This document shows positions 7,174 to 16,217 of a stretch of DNA of 64,000 nt, in pieces. Positions within the stretch are counted from its first letter, which is position 1. Every line of letters starts with the position of its first letter. Source of the stretch: Gammaproteobacteria bacterium (lineage in GTDB: Bacteria > Pseudomonadota > Gammaproteobacteria > Eutrophobiales > Eutrophobiaceae); the NCBI GenBank assembly GCA_021773235.1, contig JAJFKL010000011.1:1-64000 (forward strand), given 5' to 3'. Made by a program: the position numbers and the translations under genes. The notes beneath the pieces were generated by a model. That model was not told the origin of the DNA and ran no database searches. It saw nothing but the letters and a program-made list of their open reading frames with translations.

Positions 7174-7881
7174 TTACGCCTTTGCCATTTCAACCAGTGC
7201 TTTACGAACTTCAGCTGCTATAGTAACTGGCTCTATAAAGTTTATTCGATATATTCTGGAACCAATACGCAGATGAAAACCTTCACTATCAATGCCAACC
7301 ATCTCAGGTAATTGAGTCTCCTTATAATATATAGTACAAAGATCGCAATAATGTCTGATTGCATCAAGATGATCAGCATTCATATGATCAAGCATCTGTT
7401 TCTCTTCATCAAAACTAAATGGATTAGCTAATAGAAAATCATCTTTCTCGACCCAATAAATCTGACCAAAACCTTTAATAAACCTGACACGAACTGGTTT
7501 AATCACATAAAAATTAAAGTCATGCGTTAAGTGATAGTCTCGAGATTGTGAGAAATAATTATAATATCTCTCAATACTGTCAAACTCTTTTTCGTCTATT
7601 AATTCAGCATCACCAAGATAAGTGACGCGCCCAACCGTCTGCGAGTCATCTGCACCGCCTTCGGTAACAATCAGAGATACTTTGGGGTTAGAGATAATAT
7701 TTTTGGTGTGTTGAGCAATCGTGCTAATCAAAATAATAGGTAAGCCTTGTTTATTTAGACAATACGGGACGATAGAACCAAAGGGATAACCTGAGACATC
7801 AACCGAATGAGTGCTCAATACAGCCTGATATTCAGACAACAAGAGATTTCTTGCATCTTTTGACTTTTTTTCTTTATTCAT
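7174..7881 (-). CDS. hugZ: HugZ-like heme utilization / PPOX-fold protein
   Basis: This 235-residue soluble protein has two parts. The N-terminal half is a split-barrel flavin-reductase/pyridoxamine-oxidase-like domain (from ARNLLLSEYQAVLSTHSVDV through TYLGDAELI). The C-terminal half is DUF2470-like with HMNADHLDAIRHYC, which in HugZ proteins contributes heme-contacting histidines. Characterised HugZ enzymes bind heme and degrade it to release iron. No heme transporter is adjacent; the companion gene just downstream encodes the pilin-like protein. The gene is divergent from the aldo/keto reductase across an 84-base spacer that should hold both promoters. Confidence 0.8.
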   Translation of the reverse strand: MNKEKKSKDARNLLLSEYQAVLSTHSVDVSGYPFGSIVPYCLNKQGLPIILISTIAQHTKNIISNPKVSLIVTEGGADDSQTVGRVTYLGDAELIDEKEFDSIERYYNYFSQSRDYHLTHDFNFYVIKPVRVRFIKGFGQIYWVEKDDFLLANPFSFDEEKQMLDHMNADHLDAIRHYCDLCTIYYKETQLPEMVGIDSEGFHLRIGSRIYRINFIEPVTIAAEVRKALVEMAKA

Positions 7882-7965
7882 TCATCAAATCTTAACAGAA
7901 CTGAATTAAAATAATATTATCTGATAATAACGTCATATCGATATATCACAGGTATATTATTTATC

Positions 7966-8832
7966 ATGAACAACAATAGACGCTTGCCTGATTCAACCGT
8001 AGAAGTTTTTCCCATAGGCTTGGGGGCAATGCCCTTATCGCTTGCCAACAGACCGAATGAATCACAAGCGCTCGACGTGATTAATACATTCATAGATGGC
8101 GGCGGTAACTTTATAGACACAGCCAATGTGTACTGTGCTGATGAAAAGGATGTTGGTCATAACGAAAGGTTAATCGCAAAGGCACTATCTAAACCGGATA
8201 ATGTACAAGATATTATTGTCGCTTCTAAAGGTGGTCTGAGAAGATCCAAGAGTGATTGGAAAGTAGATGCCAGCCCTGAATGGCTTAGGGCATCATGCGA
8301 AAAAAGTTTGCAAGATCTGAACTCTGATTCGATATTTTTATATCAATTACATGCCCCAGACCCTGATATTCTTCTTACCGAATCAATCGGCGAACTAGCT
8401 AAGCTGAAAAGCGAAGGCAAAATACAGCATATTGGTTTATCCAATGTCTCTGTCGAACACATAGAATTAGCACTCTCTGTTGCACATATCATGTCAGTAC
8501 AAAACCGTTGTAATCTGTTTGAGAGACAATCATTCAATAATGGTGTTATTGAATTTTGTGAAAATAATAACATCACCTTTATCGCACATAGCCCGGTCGG
8601 TGGTCATTACCAACACGCACAACGCAGCGAAAACATTCTGTTGAAGAAGCTGGCTGAGAAATATGAAGTGTCGGCTTATCAGATTATGATCGCCTGGTTA
8701 TTACACAAAAGTAGCTCTATATTCCCCATTCCTGGCGCAAGCAAAACCATCAGCATCAAGGATAGTATTCAAGCAGTTAAAGTGGAATTGAATAAAGAAG
8801 ATATGCAAATTCTGGAAGCAACCATCAACTAA
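7966..8832 (+). CDS. Aldo/keto reductase
   Basis: This 288-residue cytoplasmic NAD(P)H oxidoreductase has the (alpha/beta)8 AKR fold. The catalytic tetrad is visible: Asp and Tyr in FIDTANVYCADEKDVGHNE, Lys in IVASKGGL, and His in YQLHAPDPD. The family cofactor-loop motif is present near the C-terminus (FPIPGASKTISIKDSIQA). The length is slightly shorter than typical AKRs of about 300-330 residues, but both ends are complete. The natural substrate cannot be read from sequence. It converges on the CBS-domain gene with only three bases between stop codons. Confidence 0.88.
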   Translation: MNNNRRLPDSTVEVFPIGLGAMPLSLANRPNESQALDVINTFIDGGGNFIDTANVYCADEKDVGHNERLIAKALSKPDNVQDIIVASKGGLRRSKSDWKVDASPEWLRASCEKSLQDLNSDSIFLYQLHAPDPDILLTESIGELAKLKSEGKIQHIGLSNVSVEHIELALSVAHIMSVQNRCNLFERQSFNNGVIEFCENNNITFIAHSPVGGHYQHAQRSENILLKKLAEKYEVSAYQIMIAWLLHKSSSIFPIPGASKTISIKDSIQAVKVELNKEDMQILEATIN

Positions 8833-8849
8833 ACTCTAGTTTAGAGTTT
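8831..8849. terminator. Bidirectional hairpin between convergent genes
   Basis: AAACTCTA-GTT-TAGAGTTT is a perfect 8-bp stem that starts in the stop codon of the aldo/keto reductase and covers the stop codon of the opposing CBS gene. A/T-rich arms would give short U-runs in both directions. It is a plausible compact shared terminator, although the stem is AT-rich and weak. Confidence 0.45.
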
Positions 8850-9270
8850 TGGCTTGATGTTTATCCTGATTTGACTCAATCACCTTAAAGATATCACGCC
8901 AACTAATTATCCCAATCGGCATATGATTCTCATCAACTATAGGGATACAGGATATTTTATGAGTATTAAATATTTTAATTGCGTCATAGAGTCCCGCATG
9001 CGGTAACAAGGTCACTGGTTTTCTTGTCATTATTTGATGCGCTCTTTTATTAAGCGTAGCCGCATCCTTGCTAGTCTCAGCAGCAGTACCAATATTTGGG
9101 CTCAAGGCTCTTAAATAATCTCTATCTGAGATAACGCCTATTAATTCATCTGACTCGATAACAAGTAAATGATGAAAACGTGTGTTATCAAATATTTCTT
9201 TCATCACCTTTAACGAGTCATCCATTGTGATCGTCACAACAGTCTTACTCATTATGTTTTCTAAGTGCAT
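8836..9270 (-). CDS. CBS-domain pair protein
   Basis: This 144-residue protein is made of two tandem CBS motifs (a Bateman module). The first runs from IMSKTVVTITMDDSL to LIGVISDRDYLRAL; the second from HQIMTRKPVTLLP to PIGIISWRDIFKVI. Such modules usually bind adenosine nucleotides such as AMP, ATP or SAM and regulate a partner. No enzymatic or transport domain is fused, so its target must be another protein. Translation could start at the first ATG or at an internal Met (MSKTV). It is a single-gene unit by spacing. Confidence 0.85.
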   Translation of the reverse strand: MHLENIMSKTVVTITMDDSLKVMKEIFDNTRFHHLLVIESDELIGVISDRDYLRALSPNIGTAAETSKDAATLNKRAHQIMTRKPVTLLPHAGLYDAIKIFNTHKISCIPIVDENHMPIGIISWRDIFKVIESNQDKHQAKTLN

Positions 9271-9368
9271 CAGTTCTATTTAACTCCTTAACAGCTAAGT
9301 TCAGATAATCTTTTTCCTACCTGTTTTATCGGCCTGTTAATGAAAGACTAAAGCTAAAAAGATAAAGA

Positions 9369-9920
9369 TTAGTTAAATATTTCGCTAAATAAACTGATTA
9401 ATTTACCACCACTTCTTTGATTTACCTTTTTGTTTATATACTTACTGTATTTATGAGAATCCAGATGGGCATAACCTTGTTTGAAATTATGTCCATACTT
9501 CTCAATAACAAAATCTCCCTCTCTAGTAGCCCATGATACTTTTTCGTTCGTAAATTCATCACCATTGCCGAGAAGAATGGGTTCATCAAACTGTTCATAA
9601 GGAGAGTCTGCATACTTATTTCGATATGTCCTTACTAGCCTGGAAAAAACCTTTGATTCAAAACTTAAGGAAACCGTGACAAGCGAATCATCATAAAATA
9701 AATACAGCACTGATACAGGGACGCCATCGATGTCTTGATTGCGTTTACACTCTATTTCTCTTTTTCCGCTATCTCCATTTCGGCAATACTGTTCGGAAAA
9801 TTCCTCCGTCAATTCATCACCTATTTTCAGACCGTCAATGTCAAATTCAGGCTTCTCGCTGGCATAAACAGTCGCAGAAACAAGTAAAATGGGTAAAAAG
9901 AGCAGGTTTTTGAGTATCAT
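9369..9920 (-). CDS. Exported protein of unknown function
   Basis: Starting at the ATG at 9920 gives a 183-residue protein with a clear signal peptide (MILKNLLFLPILLVSATVYA, cut before SEKPEFD). An ATG six codons upstream is also in frame but would lengthen the n-region. The mature part begins with DIDGLKIGDELTEEF, a pattern seen in small secreted proteins of many gammaproteobacteria, and has two cysteines (QYC, ECKRN) that may form a disulfide. I do not recognise the family. It lies downstream of the addA-like gene on the same strand but 112 bases away. Confidence 0.65.
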   Translation of the reverse strand: MILKNLLFLPILLVSATVYASEKPEFDIDGLKIGDELTEEFSEQYCRNGDSGKREIECKRNQDIDGVPVSVLYLFYDDSLVTVSLSFESKVFSRLVRTYRNKYADSPYEQFDEPILLGNGDEFTNEKVSWATREGDFVIEKYGHNFKQGYAHLDSHKYSKYINKKVNQRSGGKLISLFSEIFN

Positions 9921-10032
9921 GTATATTCCATATATCAAATAAGAACTGTCTGATAATACTAGAACATATTCTGCTAAAAGCTCGTACCTTTGGGTTCAGT
10001 TTTGAACACAAACTGGCTATGCGTAAGCTGTT

Positions 10033-13000
10033 TTACTGCTTAAAACTACATTCGCGCCATCCTTGTAGCAAAGGGAAATACAAACCCAGCTTAACCTCAT
10101 TCTCTCCCAACCCATTCATCAATAACCCATACTTGTTTAACTGATCTTGGTAACGTTCCTGCTGCTGGTCCAGAAAGGCCTCTACATCTTTACCTTCGTG
10201 ACGACTTGTCTTGTAATCGATTATCCAACGCACACCTTTTGTATCAATAAAAGTTCTGTCCAAAATAGCATTAATCAATTTATTATCGACAATGCCACTT
10301 ATAGCATATTCATTTTCTTGTTCTGCATGCTCATTTGAAAGTATCCACAGCCCTCTTTCATCATTTAACATGGTTACTAATGCTGCGTTAACCCGCTTTA
10401 CAGCATCAGGCCGTTCTCCTTCTGGCACACCAAGATGCCGCAGCGCATTATCAAAACTTTTTGATTCTGTGCTAATACGCTCATTAGACCATTGAGTTAA
10501 TCCTTCTTCTGCTATCCATTGGATTGCACTATGGACAACTGAACCTATATGCTTAATCGTTTCTCCCGCCCATTCAAATTCAATCAACACAGGCTCTTGT
10601 TCTGCTTCACCTGATAAAGCTTGTTGCCATTGAAGTGTGGCGGGAAGATCAGCTAAGGCCCATTCTTTTGTTAATCGTTTTGTTTCCTGATTAATAATCA
10701 CCGATAATTCTGCCGCATCTTGTTCTGAATTATCCGGCATATGTTTTTCGAAGACAGGATTAACTGTCGCCCAAAGATGTGCCAACAATGATCGTCCTTG
10801 TGGTTCGCAGATAAGCTCATCTTTTTTCTCTTTAACACTGGCATGACCAAGCAAGTGTAAGGTTTTCTTAGTCCGTGTCGTTGCTACGTACAGTAAACGT
10901 GCATCTTCAAAACGTTGTTTGGTCTTATCTATATCGTCTATATATTTATAGATAGCTGTCTTTTCAGTGCCTGCTTCATGTATAGGTGCCAGAATCAAAT
11001 CTTCTTCATCACCACGCGTTCGAAGCAACCATGCCAATAATTCTGTTTGATTCGAACGTGGTGATCGCCCAAGCCCGGGCAATATGACATGATCAAACTC
11101 AAGTCCTTTGGCCTTGTGAATCGTCATTAACTGCAAACGATTGTCGGCGCGGCCATCAGGTGCTGCGTACAATTGGCTCACCTTATCGATTAACTCTTGT
11201 AAATCTTCAATCGTGCCACCCTGATCCAGAGTCTCAAGTAGCGATAAATAACTGATACAATTTTCGAGATCTGTTTTATTAAAAAGTGTTGCAGGTCCAC
11301 CTAATTGTATCCACAAAGACTCGACTGCATCGCGAACAGAGTGTCGTTGTCTTTCTGCTAATGATTTTTTAAAGGTTGCTGTGAATTTTTGCAATCGTAA
11401 TTGCTCGTCCTGTTGCAGGTCTTTATTAAGCTCCGGTTCATTAATACATTCCCACAATGTTTTATCTTTGTTGTCATGACAAAGTTTATGCATCGACTCT
11501 AGTGATAAACCACACCACGGCGCACGTAAGCAAGCTAACCACGCCACACGATCTGCCTGGTATAAATAGGCTCGTGTCAGAGCAAGTAAATCTTGTACTG
11601 AAGCTTGCGTACCAAGACCTTCTAAATCGATTGCATTAAATAACAAGCCTGACTCGCGTATGGCCGGGACAATTTCTAGCAAGTGTGATCGACTACGAAC
11701 TAATAATGCAATATTTTCTTCCGGATAGTCTCGTTGTAGTTCCTGAATAATGCCGATTACCTGCTGTGACTCTTTCTTATGTTCTCGACTATAAAGCGGA
11801 TAAATCCTTACATTATTGTTCGTTGCTGTGTCAGCATAGGCAACCGCATCGCTATACGATACGCCGCCAGTAATTAAATCGTCTTGCTTAGGAAAGATAG
11901 ATTTAAAGCTAGTATTAACCCATTCGACCAAACCGGACTCGGACCTAAAGTTAACAGCAAGGCGTAATGTTTCAAGCGGGATATTCCCAAATGATTTTTC
12001 ATGAAATGTTTTCAAGAACAACGCGACTTCTGCTTCACGAAAGCGATAGATCGATTGCATGGGATCGCCAACCAAAAATAAACTTCGGCCATCGTCGAAT
12101 GACCATTCACGCGTTAAACCTTGTAACAGACGATATTGATTAACAGAAATATCCTGATATTCATCAACTAGTAAATGCTTTATGTGGTAGTCCAACTGCA
12201 ATGCCAGTTCTGTTGGCGAGTCGTCCGTCCCCAGTGCTTCAACTGCAGAAGCAGCAATACCTATAAAATCCATTTGATTGCGCTCAGCAAATATCAACCG
12301 TAATTGAACCGCAGATAATTTAAGCAATTCACACAAGGCATTAACAATTAGCCACTCGTCGTCAGTAAACCGTGCATTAGGTAAACTACTAATCGTCGCT
12401 AAAGCTTCATTTAAACCATTAATCTCTTGCAGTTCTGAGATCAATGCCAACCCTTGTTTTTTCTTACTACTCCGGTCATCAGCTTCAAGCTTGTTGCCAC
12501 TAGCCGGTGGGAAACCATTTTTTACTGTTAATTGTTTTCGCCATGAACCTGACTTGGTTAACAGTAAATCACTTATGCCACGCCAATATTTAAGATCGCT
12601 TTCATTATTATTGGGCAGTGATGTCATAGATAAGCAACTTGTCACCGAATTATCAGGATCGGTTTCAACAAGGTGTTTGGCAGCGAACTGTAATACTTTA
12701 ATTAGCTCAGTTTCATATTGAACCGGAAATGCTTTTTTCACGCGCTGCAGCTGATCTTCTATTAGCCTGATTATTGCCCGCTCCATATCTTTGCGATCAT
12801 GTTCTTGAATGACATAGGCCAACCATTGATCGCGTTTCTTTAACATATCCACGATCATATTTTTAATGCGTGGTAAATCGTTATCTAAATGAAACACGAG
12901 ATTGGCAATCGCTTCCGACCAACCTGCTCCACTTTCAAGTTCTGCCAGAGTATTGATTGCTGCTTGTTGATATAAGGGATCAGCGTCTTCAAGCGTGTCG

Positions 13001-13422
13001 GGCTGTGTGCCCAAGCTAGCCAGCATCGGCATCTGCCTCGTTAATGATGCACAAAGTGAATCTATCGTCTGGATGCGTAATCGACCCGGATTTACCGTTA
13101 ACTGCCAGCCCTGTGCCTGGTCACGTTCTAATGCAGCAACAGCCAATTCGTAACTTGTCTTCTGATGCTGAGACTCAGGTTCAACACCGTTAGCTGCCAT
13201 CTCTAATGCATCGAGAATTCGCCCTTGCATTTCTGCAGCGGCCTTACGCGTAAATGTAATAGCAATGATCTCTTCAGGCGCATCGACCAATGAAAGTAGT
13301 CTTAAATATCGTTGAATCAATAAGCCCGTCTTACCTGAACCGGCAGGAGCTTGAATAATAAATGATTGATCAGGCGCAAGGGCCTTTGTCCTGGCTTCAT
13401 TGTCGACAAGCTGATTAGTCAT
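10033..13422 (-). CDS. AddA-like UvrD/RecB helicase-nuclease
   Basis: This 1129-residue SF1A helicase is fused to a C-terminal PD-(D/E)XK nuclease. Walker A is QAPAGSGKTG (residues 24-33), the DEXX box is LLVDEYQDIS, motif III/IV residues appear in FLVGDPMQSIYRFREAE, and motif VI is LLYVATTRTKKTLHLLG. The nuclease motif is visible near the C-terminus as an Asp in AILDRTF and then WIIDYKTSR. With the adjacent gene it should form an AddAB-type enzyme that processes double-strand DNA ends for recombination. Its start overlaps the partner's stop by four bases, so translation is likely coupled. It belongs to the AddA-related helicases paired with TIGR03623 proteins and may coexist with or replace RecBCD. 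Confidence 0.88.
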   Translation of the reverse strand: MTNQLVDNEARTKALAPDQSFIIQAPAGSGKTGLLIQRYLRLLSLVDAPEEIIAITFTRKAAAEMQGRILDALEMAANGVEPESQHQKTSYELAVAALERDQAQGWQLTVNPGRLRIQTIDSLCASLTRQMPMLASLGTQPDTLEDADPLYQQAAINTLAELESGAGWSEAIANLVFHLDNDLPRIKNMIVDMLKKRDQWLAYVIQEHDRKDMERAIIRLIEDQLQRVKKAFPVQYETELIKVLQFAAKHLVETDPDNSVTSCLSMTSLPNNNESDLKYWRGISDLLLTKSGSWRKQLTVKNGFPPASGNKLEADDRSSKKKQGLALISELQEINGLNEALATISSLPNARFTDDEWLIVNALCELLKLSAVQLRLIFAERNQMDFIGIAASAVEALGTDDSPTELALQLDYHIKHLLVDEYQDISVNQYRLLQGLTREWSFDDGRSLFLVGDPMQSIYRFREAEVALFLKTFHEKSFGNIPLETLRLAVNFRSESGLVEWVNTSFKSIFPKQDDLITGGVSYSDAVAYADTATNNNVRIYPLYSREHKKESQQVIGIIQELQRDYPEENIALLVRSRSHLLEIVPAIRESGLLFNAIDLEGLGTQASVQDLLALTRAYLYQADRVAWLACLRAPWCGLSLESMHKLCHDNKDKTLWECINEPELNKDLQQDEQLRLQKFTATFKKSLAERQRHSVRDAVESLWIQLGGPATLFNKTDLENCISYLSLLETLDQGGTIEDLQELIDKVSQLYAAPDGRADNRLQLMTIHKAKGLEFDHVILPGLGRSPRSNQTELLAWLLRTRGDEEDLILAPIHEAGTEKTAIYKYIDDIDKTKQRFEDARLLYVATTRTKKTLHLLGHASVKEKKDELICEPQGRSLLAHLWATVNPVFEKHMPDNSEQDAAELSVIINQETKRLTKEWALADLPATLQWQQALSGEAEQEPVLIEFEWAGETIKHIGSVVHSAIQWIAEEGLTQWSNERISTESKSFDNALRHLGVPEGERPDAVKRVNAALVTMLNDERGLWILSNEHAEQENEYAISGIVDNKLINAILDRTFIDTKGVRWIIDYKTSRHEGKDVEAFLDQQQERYQDQLNKYGLLMNGLGENEVKLGLYFPLLQGWRECSFKQ

Positions 13423-16082
13423 TGATAACCGCCTTCTTGCTGCTCACCATCAACATGATTATCTATGCGTTCATGAATACGACATAAAGAATGTAGATCA
13501 CAGTATCGACACGCTGTTGTTGTTGGTTCAACTATGGCCTTACCTTTACGAAAATCATTAGCCAGTTGTATTAACACCTGCTCCCAACTTTCAAACCTGT
13601 CCTGCCAACTATAATCAGTATCTTCTTTGATACCCGGCAAGATGTCATCGCCATCCACCTGTCCAAAAAAACCGAGCTTGCCGCGTTTCAAACTTGCAAA
13701 GGCTATCGCCGCGACTTCTTGTTTGCTGGTCACTGCATAAAGTGGCATTTGCGGGTCATTTGGATTGTCAGACTCCCAATCATTCTTACTAGCGACACCG
13801 GTCTTATAGTCAATGATGACGCAACGACCATCGGCGAGTTCGTCAATACGATCCACACGCAGGTGTAATTCAATATCTTCAAACAAAATGGTTTGCCACT
13901 CTTCTGTAGCTATAACCTTAAAATCATTCCTATCACTTTCTATTTGTAACCATTGTTTTAGCAATCGTTCTAGTCGAAGTTGCTCTAGTTCTGTAAAGCG
14001 ATCGGTAAAGGTCTCTGGCTGTTGTGAAACTTGCTGCTTAATGGCTTCCTGTACAACTGAATGAATTATCTTTACAAGTTCTGATTCCGATCGATATTTC
14101 AGATTCTCAGAAGTCTTTATACGCTGCCATAGAAAATGCAAGGCTCTATGTACCAGAGTACCTCGCTCAGCGGCACTCAAACCTATATCAGTCTGTCGCA
14201 AAGACTCGGCATATAATCTATGTCTTGCAAAGGCCTTAAAGGGACAACCCGCTTGATCCTTAAATAAGCTACTGCCACCATTTGCGATTTTACCAATGGG
14301 TATCTCAGGTGCATCAACATCAACAAACGTTTCAATATTGGCAGACTCAAATAAAAGGTTTTTATAATCCGTATAGCCTTCACTACCTGAATAACTCTTT
14401 GAACCGGTAATATTAATCAATGGACTAGGACGACAGACTCGATCGCCCGACTTATCGGTATAGCTGAACACAACTTCTTGTGCAGATGTTATTAATTTAT
14501 CAGTGATGCTTTTAGCCAATTTTAATTGTGCATCAGCGCTCGCAGTTGGAATTGAAAAATCACGCTGACATGCCTTTGGTATAAATGCATTGGCTGGTTT
14601 TAAATCAGGCCAGGTATCGTCTTGCATATCCATAACCCACAGATAATCAAACTGCATTCCGGCCGCTCCAGTCATACCAATGATCTGGACAGGTGTTTCA
14701 ATTGTCTCCGGCTGAAAACGAGTTTCTATAAGTAATCGGTTCAATTGAAATAAAGCCGTACTAAAACTTACTGGCTTTGTTATTCCATCAAGACTACCCA
14801 GCTGAGTTAATGCTGTTTGCCATGCCGTTATCTGTTGATGTTCGTCGCTATTTAAAGAACGTTCACCTGGCCAACCAAACCCTGTCAGCCATTCAGAAAA
14901 ATTCATGGCCCACTGACGTAATGGTTGTTTTTTCGCATGGCTTAAATACGAGATTTCAAATGATTTTAATAGCTGAATAAACTGCATGCATTGTTCATGC
15001 GGCTTACAACGCTCTTCCGCCATCCAGTATAAAGTTTTAAACCCCATGCGACGTTCACCCAGTTGTCTGAGAGCCGCATCGAATTTTGCACGTGTAGCAG
15101 ACTCTTCATCTGCTCCTTGGATAAACGGCGAATGTAGTATGGTGCTTAAGGTATTTATTGTTACTTTGCGCCTACCCAGAGAAAGTAGATTGATTGCTGT
15201 TTGTATCAGGGGATAACTGGATAACGATGTGCCTAACGATATTGAATACGGTTTATCAATCTCATCCTCACTATTGAGCCACTTATGTGGTGATAATACT
15301 GAAGCAAAACCATATTCGATATTGTCGCGTAGTGCGCTCAGGTTTGGCATAACGATACCAATCGTTGCATTGATATCCGATTCCAGATGTTGCTTGGCCC
15401 AAGCAGCGGCTGCATAAATTTCTGATTGTTTATCCGACTGCTCGCTAATGCTAATTAACTTATTACGATTCGTTACTTCTAATATTTCAACTTCGATGCC
15501 TTGCTCTACTAATGCTTTATTAAGGTTGAGTTGTTGTGTCGTCAGTTGATCGAAATCATAGAACACTATTTTCTTTGGGCTCTCTGATAAATCAGCGGCA
15601 TGGGTCATGATGTAATCAGACAAACTTGCATCATCAATCCAGCACTTATCTGATTTTTGATTTTCATAACTCCCTGCCCAGCTTTTGAAGGCCAAGGCAT
15701 CTTCAGACAACCAGGTGCCTTCTGGAAAAACGGGCACACACCATTCTTTGCACAAACGATAGGCCTGCAACGCCTGCTTTGCAGTTGCTGATATTTGTAA
15801 CAACTGACTTTTATATTTTGATGAACTGATGATGTCTTGCCATAACCATTGCTGCTGCAAGGTATTCAACAAAAAGTATTTATCATCAGTGCGTAGTGAA
15901 AGAGATTCAAAACTACGTTTACACCATGCTGTCCAGGGCAGACAATCGGGTGTTTGCCATACCTGCTTTCCTTGCGCAAGTTGATCTGTCGCATATAGGT
16001 AACGAAGATGACGACTCAAGCGTTGAGTCGGCGTAATAATCGTCGCTCCTTCCGTGATCAACTCGCTTAGACGCTTATTCAT
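13419..16082 (-). CDS. AddB-like PD-(D/E)XK nuclease subunit (TIGR03623 type)
   Basis: This 887-residue protein has a helicase-like but degenerate N-terminal part: the start IITPTQRLSRHLR lacks the GxGKT loop. The C-terminal nuclease contains LRVDRIDEL and VIIDYKTG. Four cysteines suit the AddB-type iron-sulfur cluster that staples the nuclease domain: one in AGCPFKAFARHRL and three in ACRYCDLHSLC. The family matches the probable DNA repair protein TIGR03623 found in beta- and gammaproteobacteria. It is the first gene of a two-gene operon with the AddA-like helicase. An AGGTGA ribosome site precedes the ATG. A divergent spacer of 135 bases separates it from egtD. Confidence 0.85.
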   Translation of the reverse strand: MNKRLSELITEGATIITPTQRLSRHLRYLYATDQLAQGKQVWQTPDCLPWTAWCKRSFESLSLRTDDKYFLLNTLQQQWLWQDIISSSKYKSQLLQISATAKQALQAYRLCKEWCVPVFPEGTWLSEDALAFKSWAGSYENQKSDKCWIDDASLSDYIMTHAADLSESPKKIVFYDFDQLTTQQLNLNKALVEQGIEVEILEVTNRNKLISISEQSDKQSEIYAAAAWAKQHLESDINATIGIVMPNLSALRDNIEYGFASVLSPHKWLNSEDEIDKPYSISLGTSLSSYPLIQTAINLLSLGRRKVTINTLSTILHSPFIQGADEESATRAKFDAALRQLGERRMGFKTLYWMAEERCKPHEQCMQFIQLLKSFEISYLSHAKKQPLRQWAMNFSEWLTGFGWPGERSLNSDEHQQITAWQTALTQLGSLDGITKPVSFSTALFQLNRLLIETRFQPETIETPVQIIGMTGAAGMQFDYLWVMDMQDDTWPDLKPANAFIPKACQRDFSIPTASADAQLKLAKSITDKLITSAQEVVFSYTDKSGDRVCRPSPLINITGSKSYSGSEGYTDYKNLLFESANIETFVDVDAPEIPIGKIANGGSSLFKDQAGCPFKAFARHRLYAESLRQTDIGLSAAERGTLVHRALHFLWQRIKTSENLKYRSESELVKIIHSVVQEAIKQQVSQQPETFTDRFTELEQLRLERLLKQWLQIESDRNDFKVIATEEWQTILFEDIELHLRVDRIDELADGRCVIIDYKTGVASKNDWESDNPNDPQMPLYAVTSKQEVAAIAFASLKRGKLGFFGQVDGDDILPGIKEDTDYSWQDRFESWEQVLIQLANDFRKGKAIVEPTTTACRYCDLHSLCRIHERIDNHVDGEQQEGGYQ

Positions 16083-16217
16083 ATGTGATGAAAGTCACCT
16101 TATGTGGGTTTATATAAATTTAGACTTATTAGTCACATTGGCATTATAAACTGACAATGTTAATCTTGTGTCCTAAACCTGAATAATATATTTCTCTTGC
16201 TACTTGCAGAGAACCTT

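Noticed and set aside
16084-16099. CRP-like TGTGA-N6-TCACC site between addB and egtD
   Set aside because: It covers the AGGTGA ribosome site of the minus-strand gene, lies two bases from its ATG, and has one mismatch; coincidence is likely.
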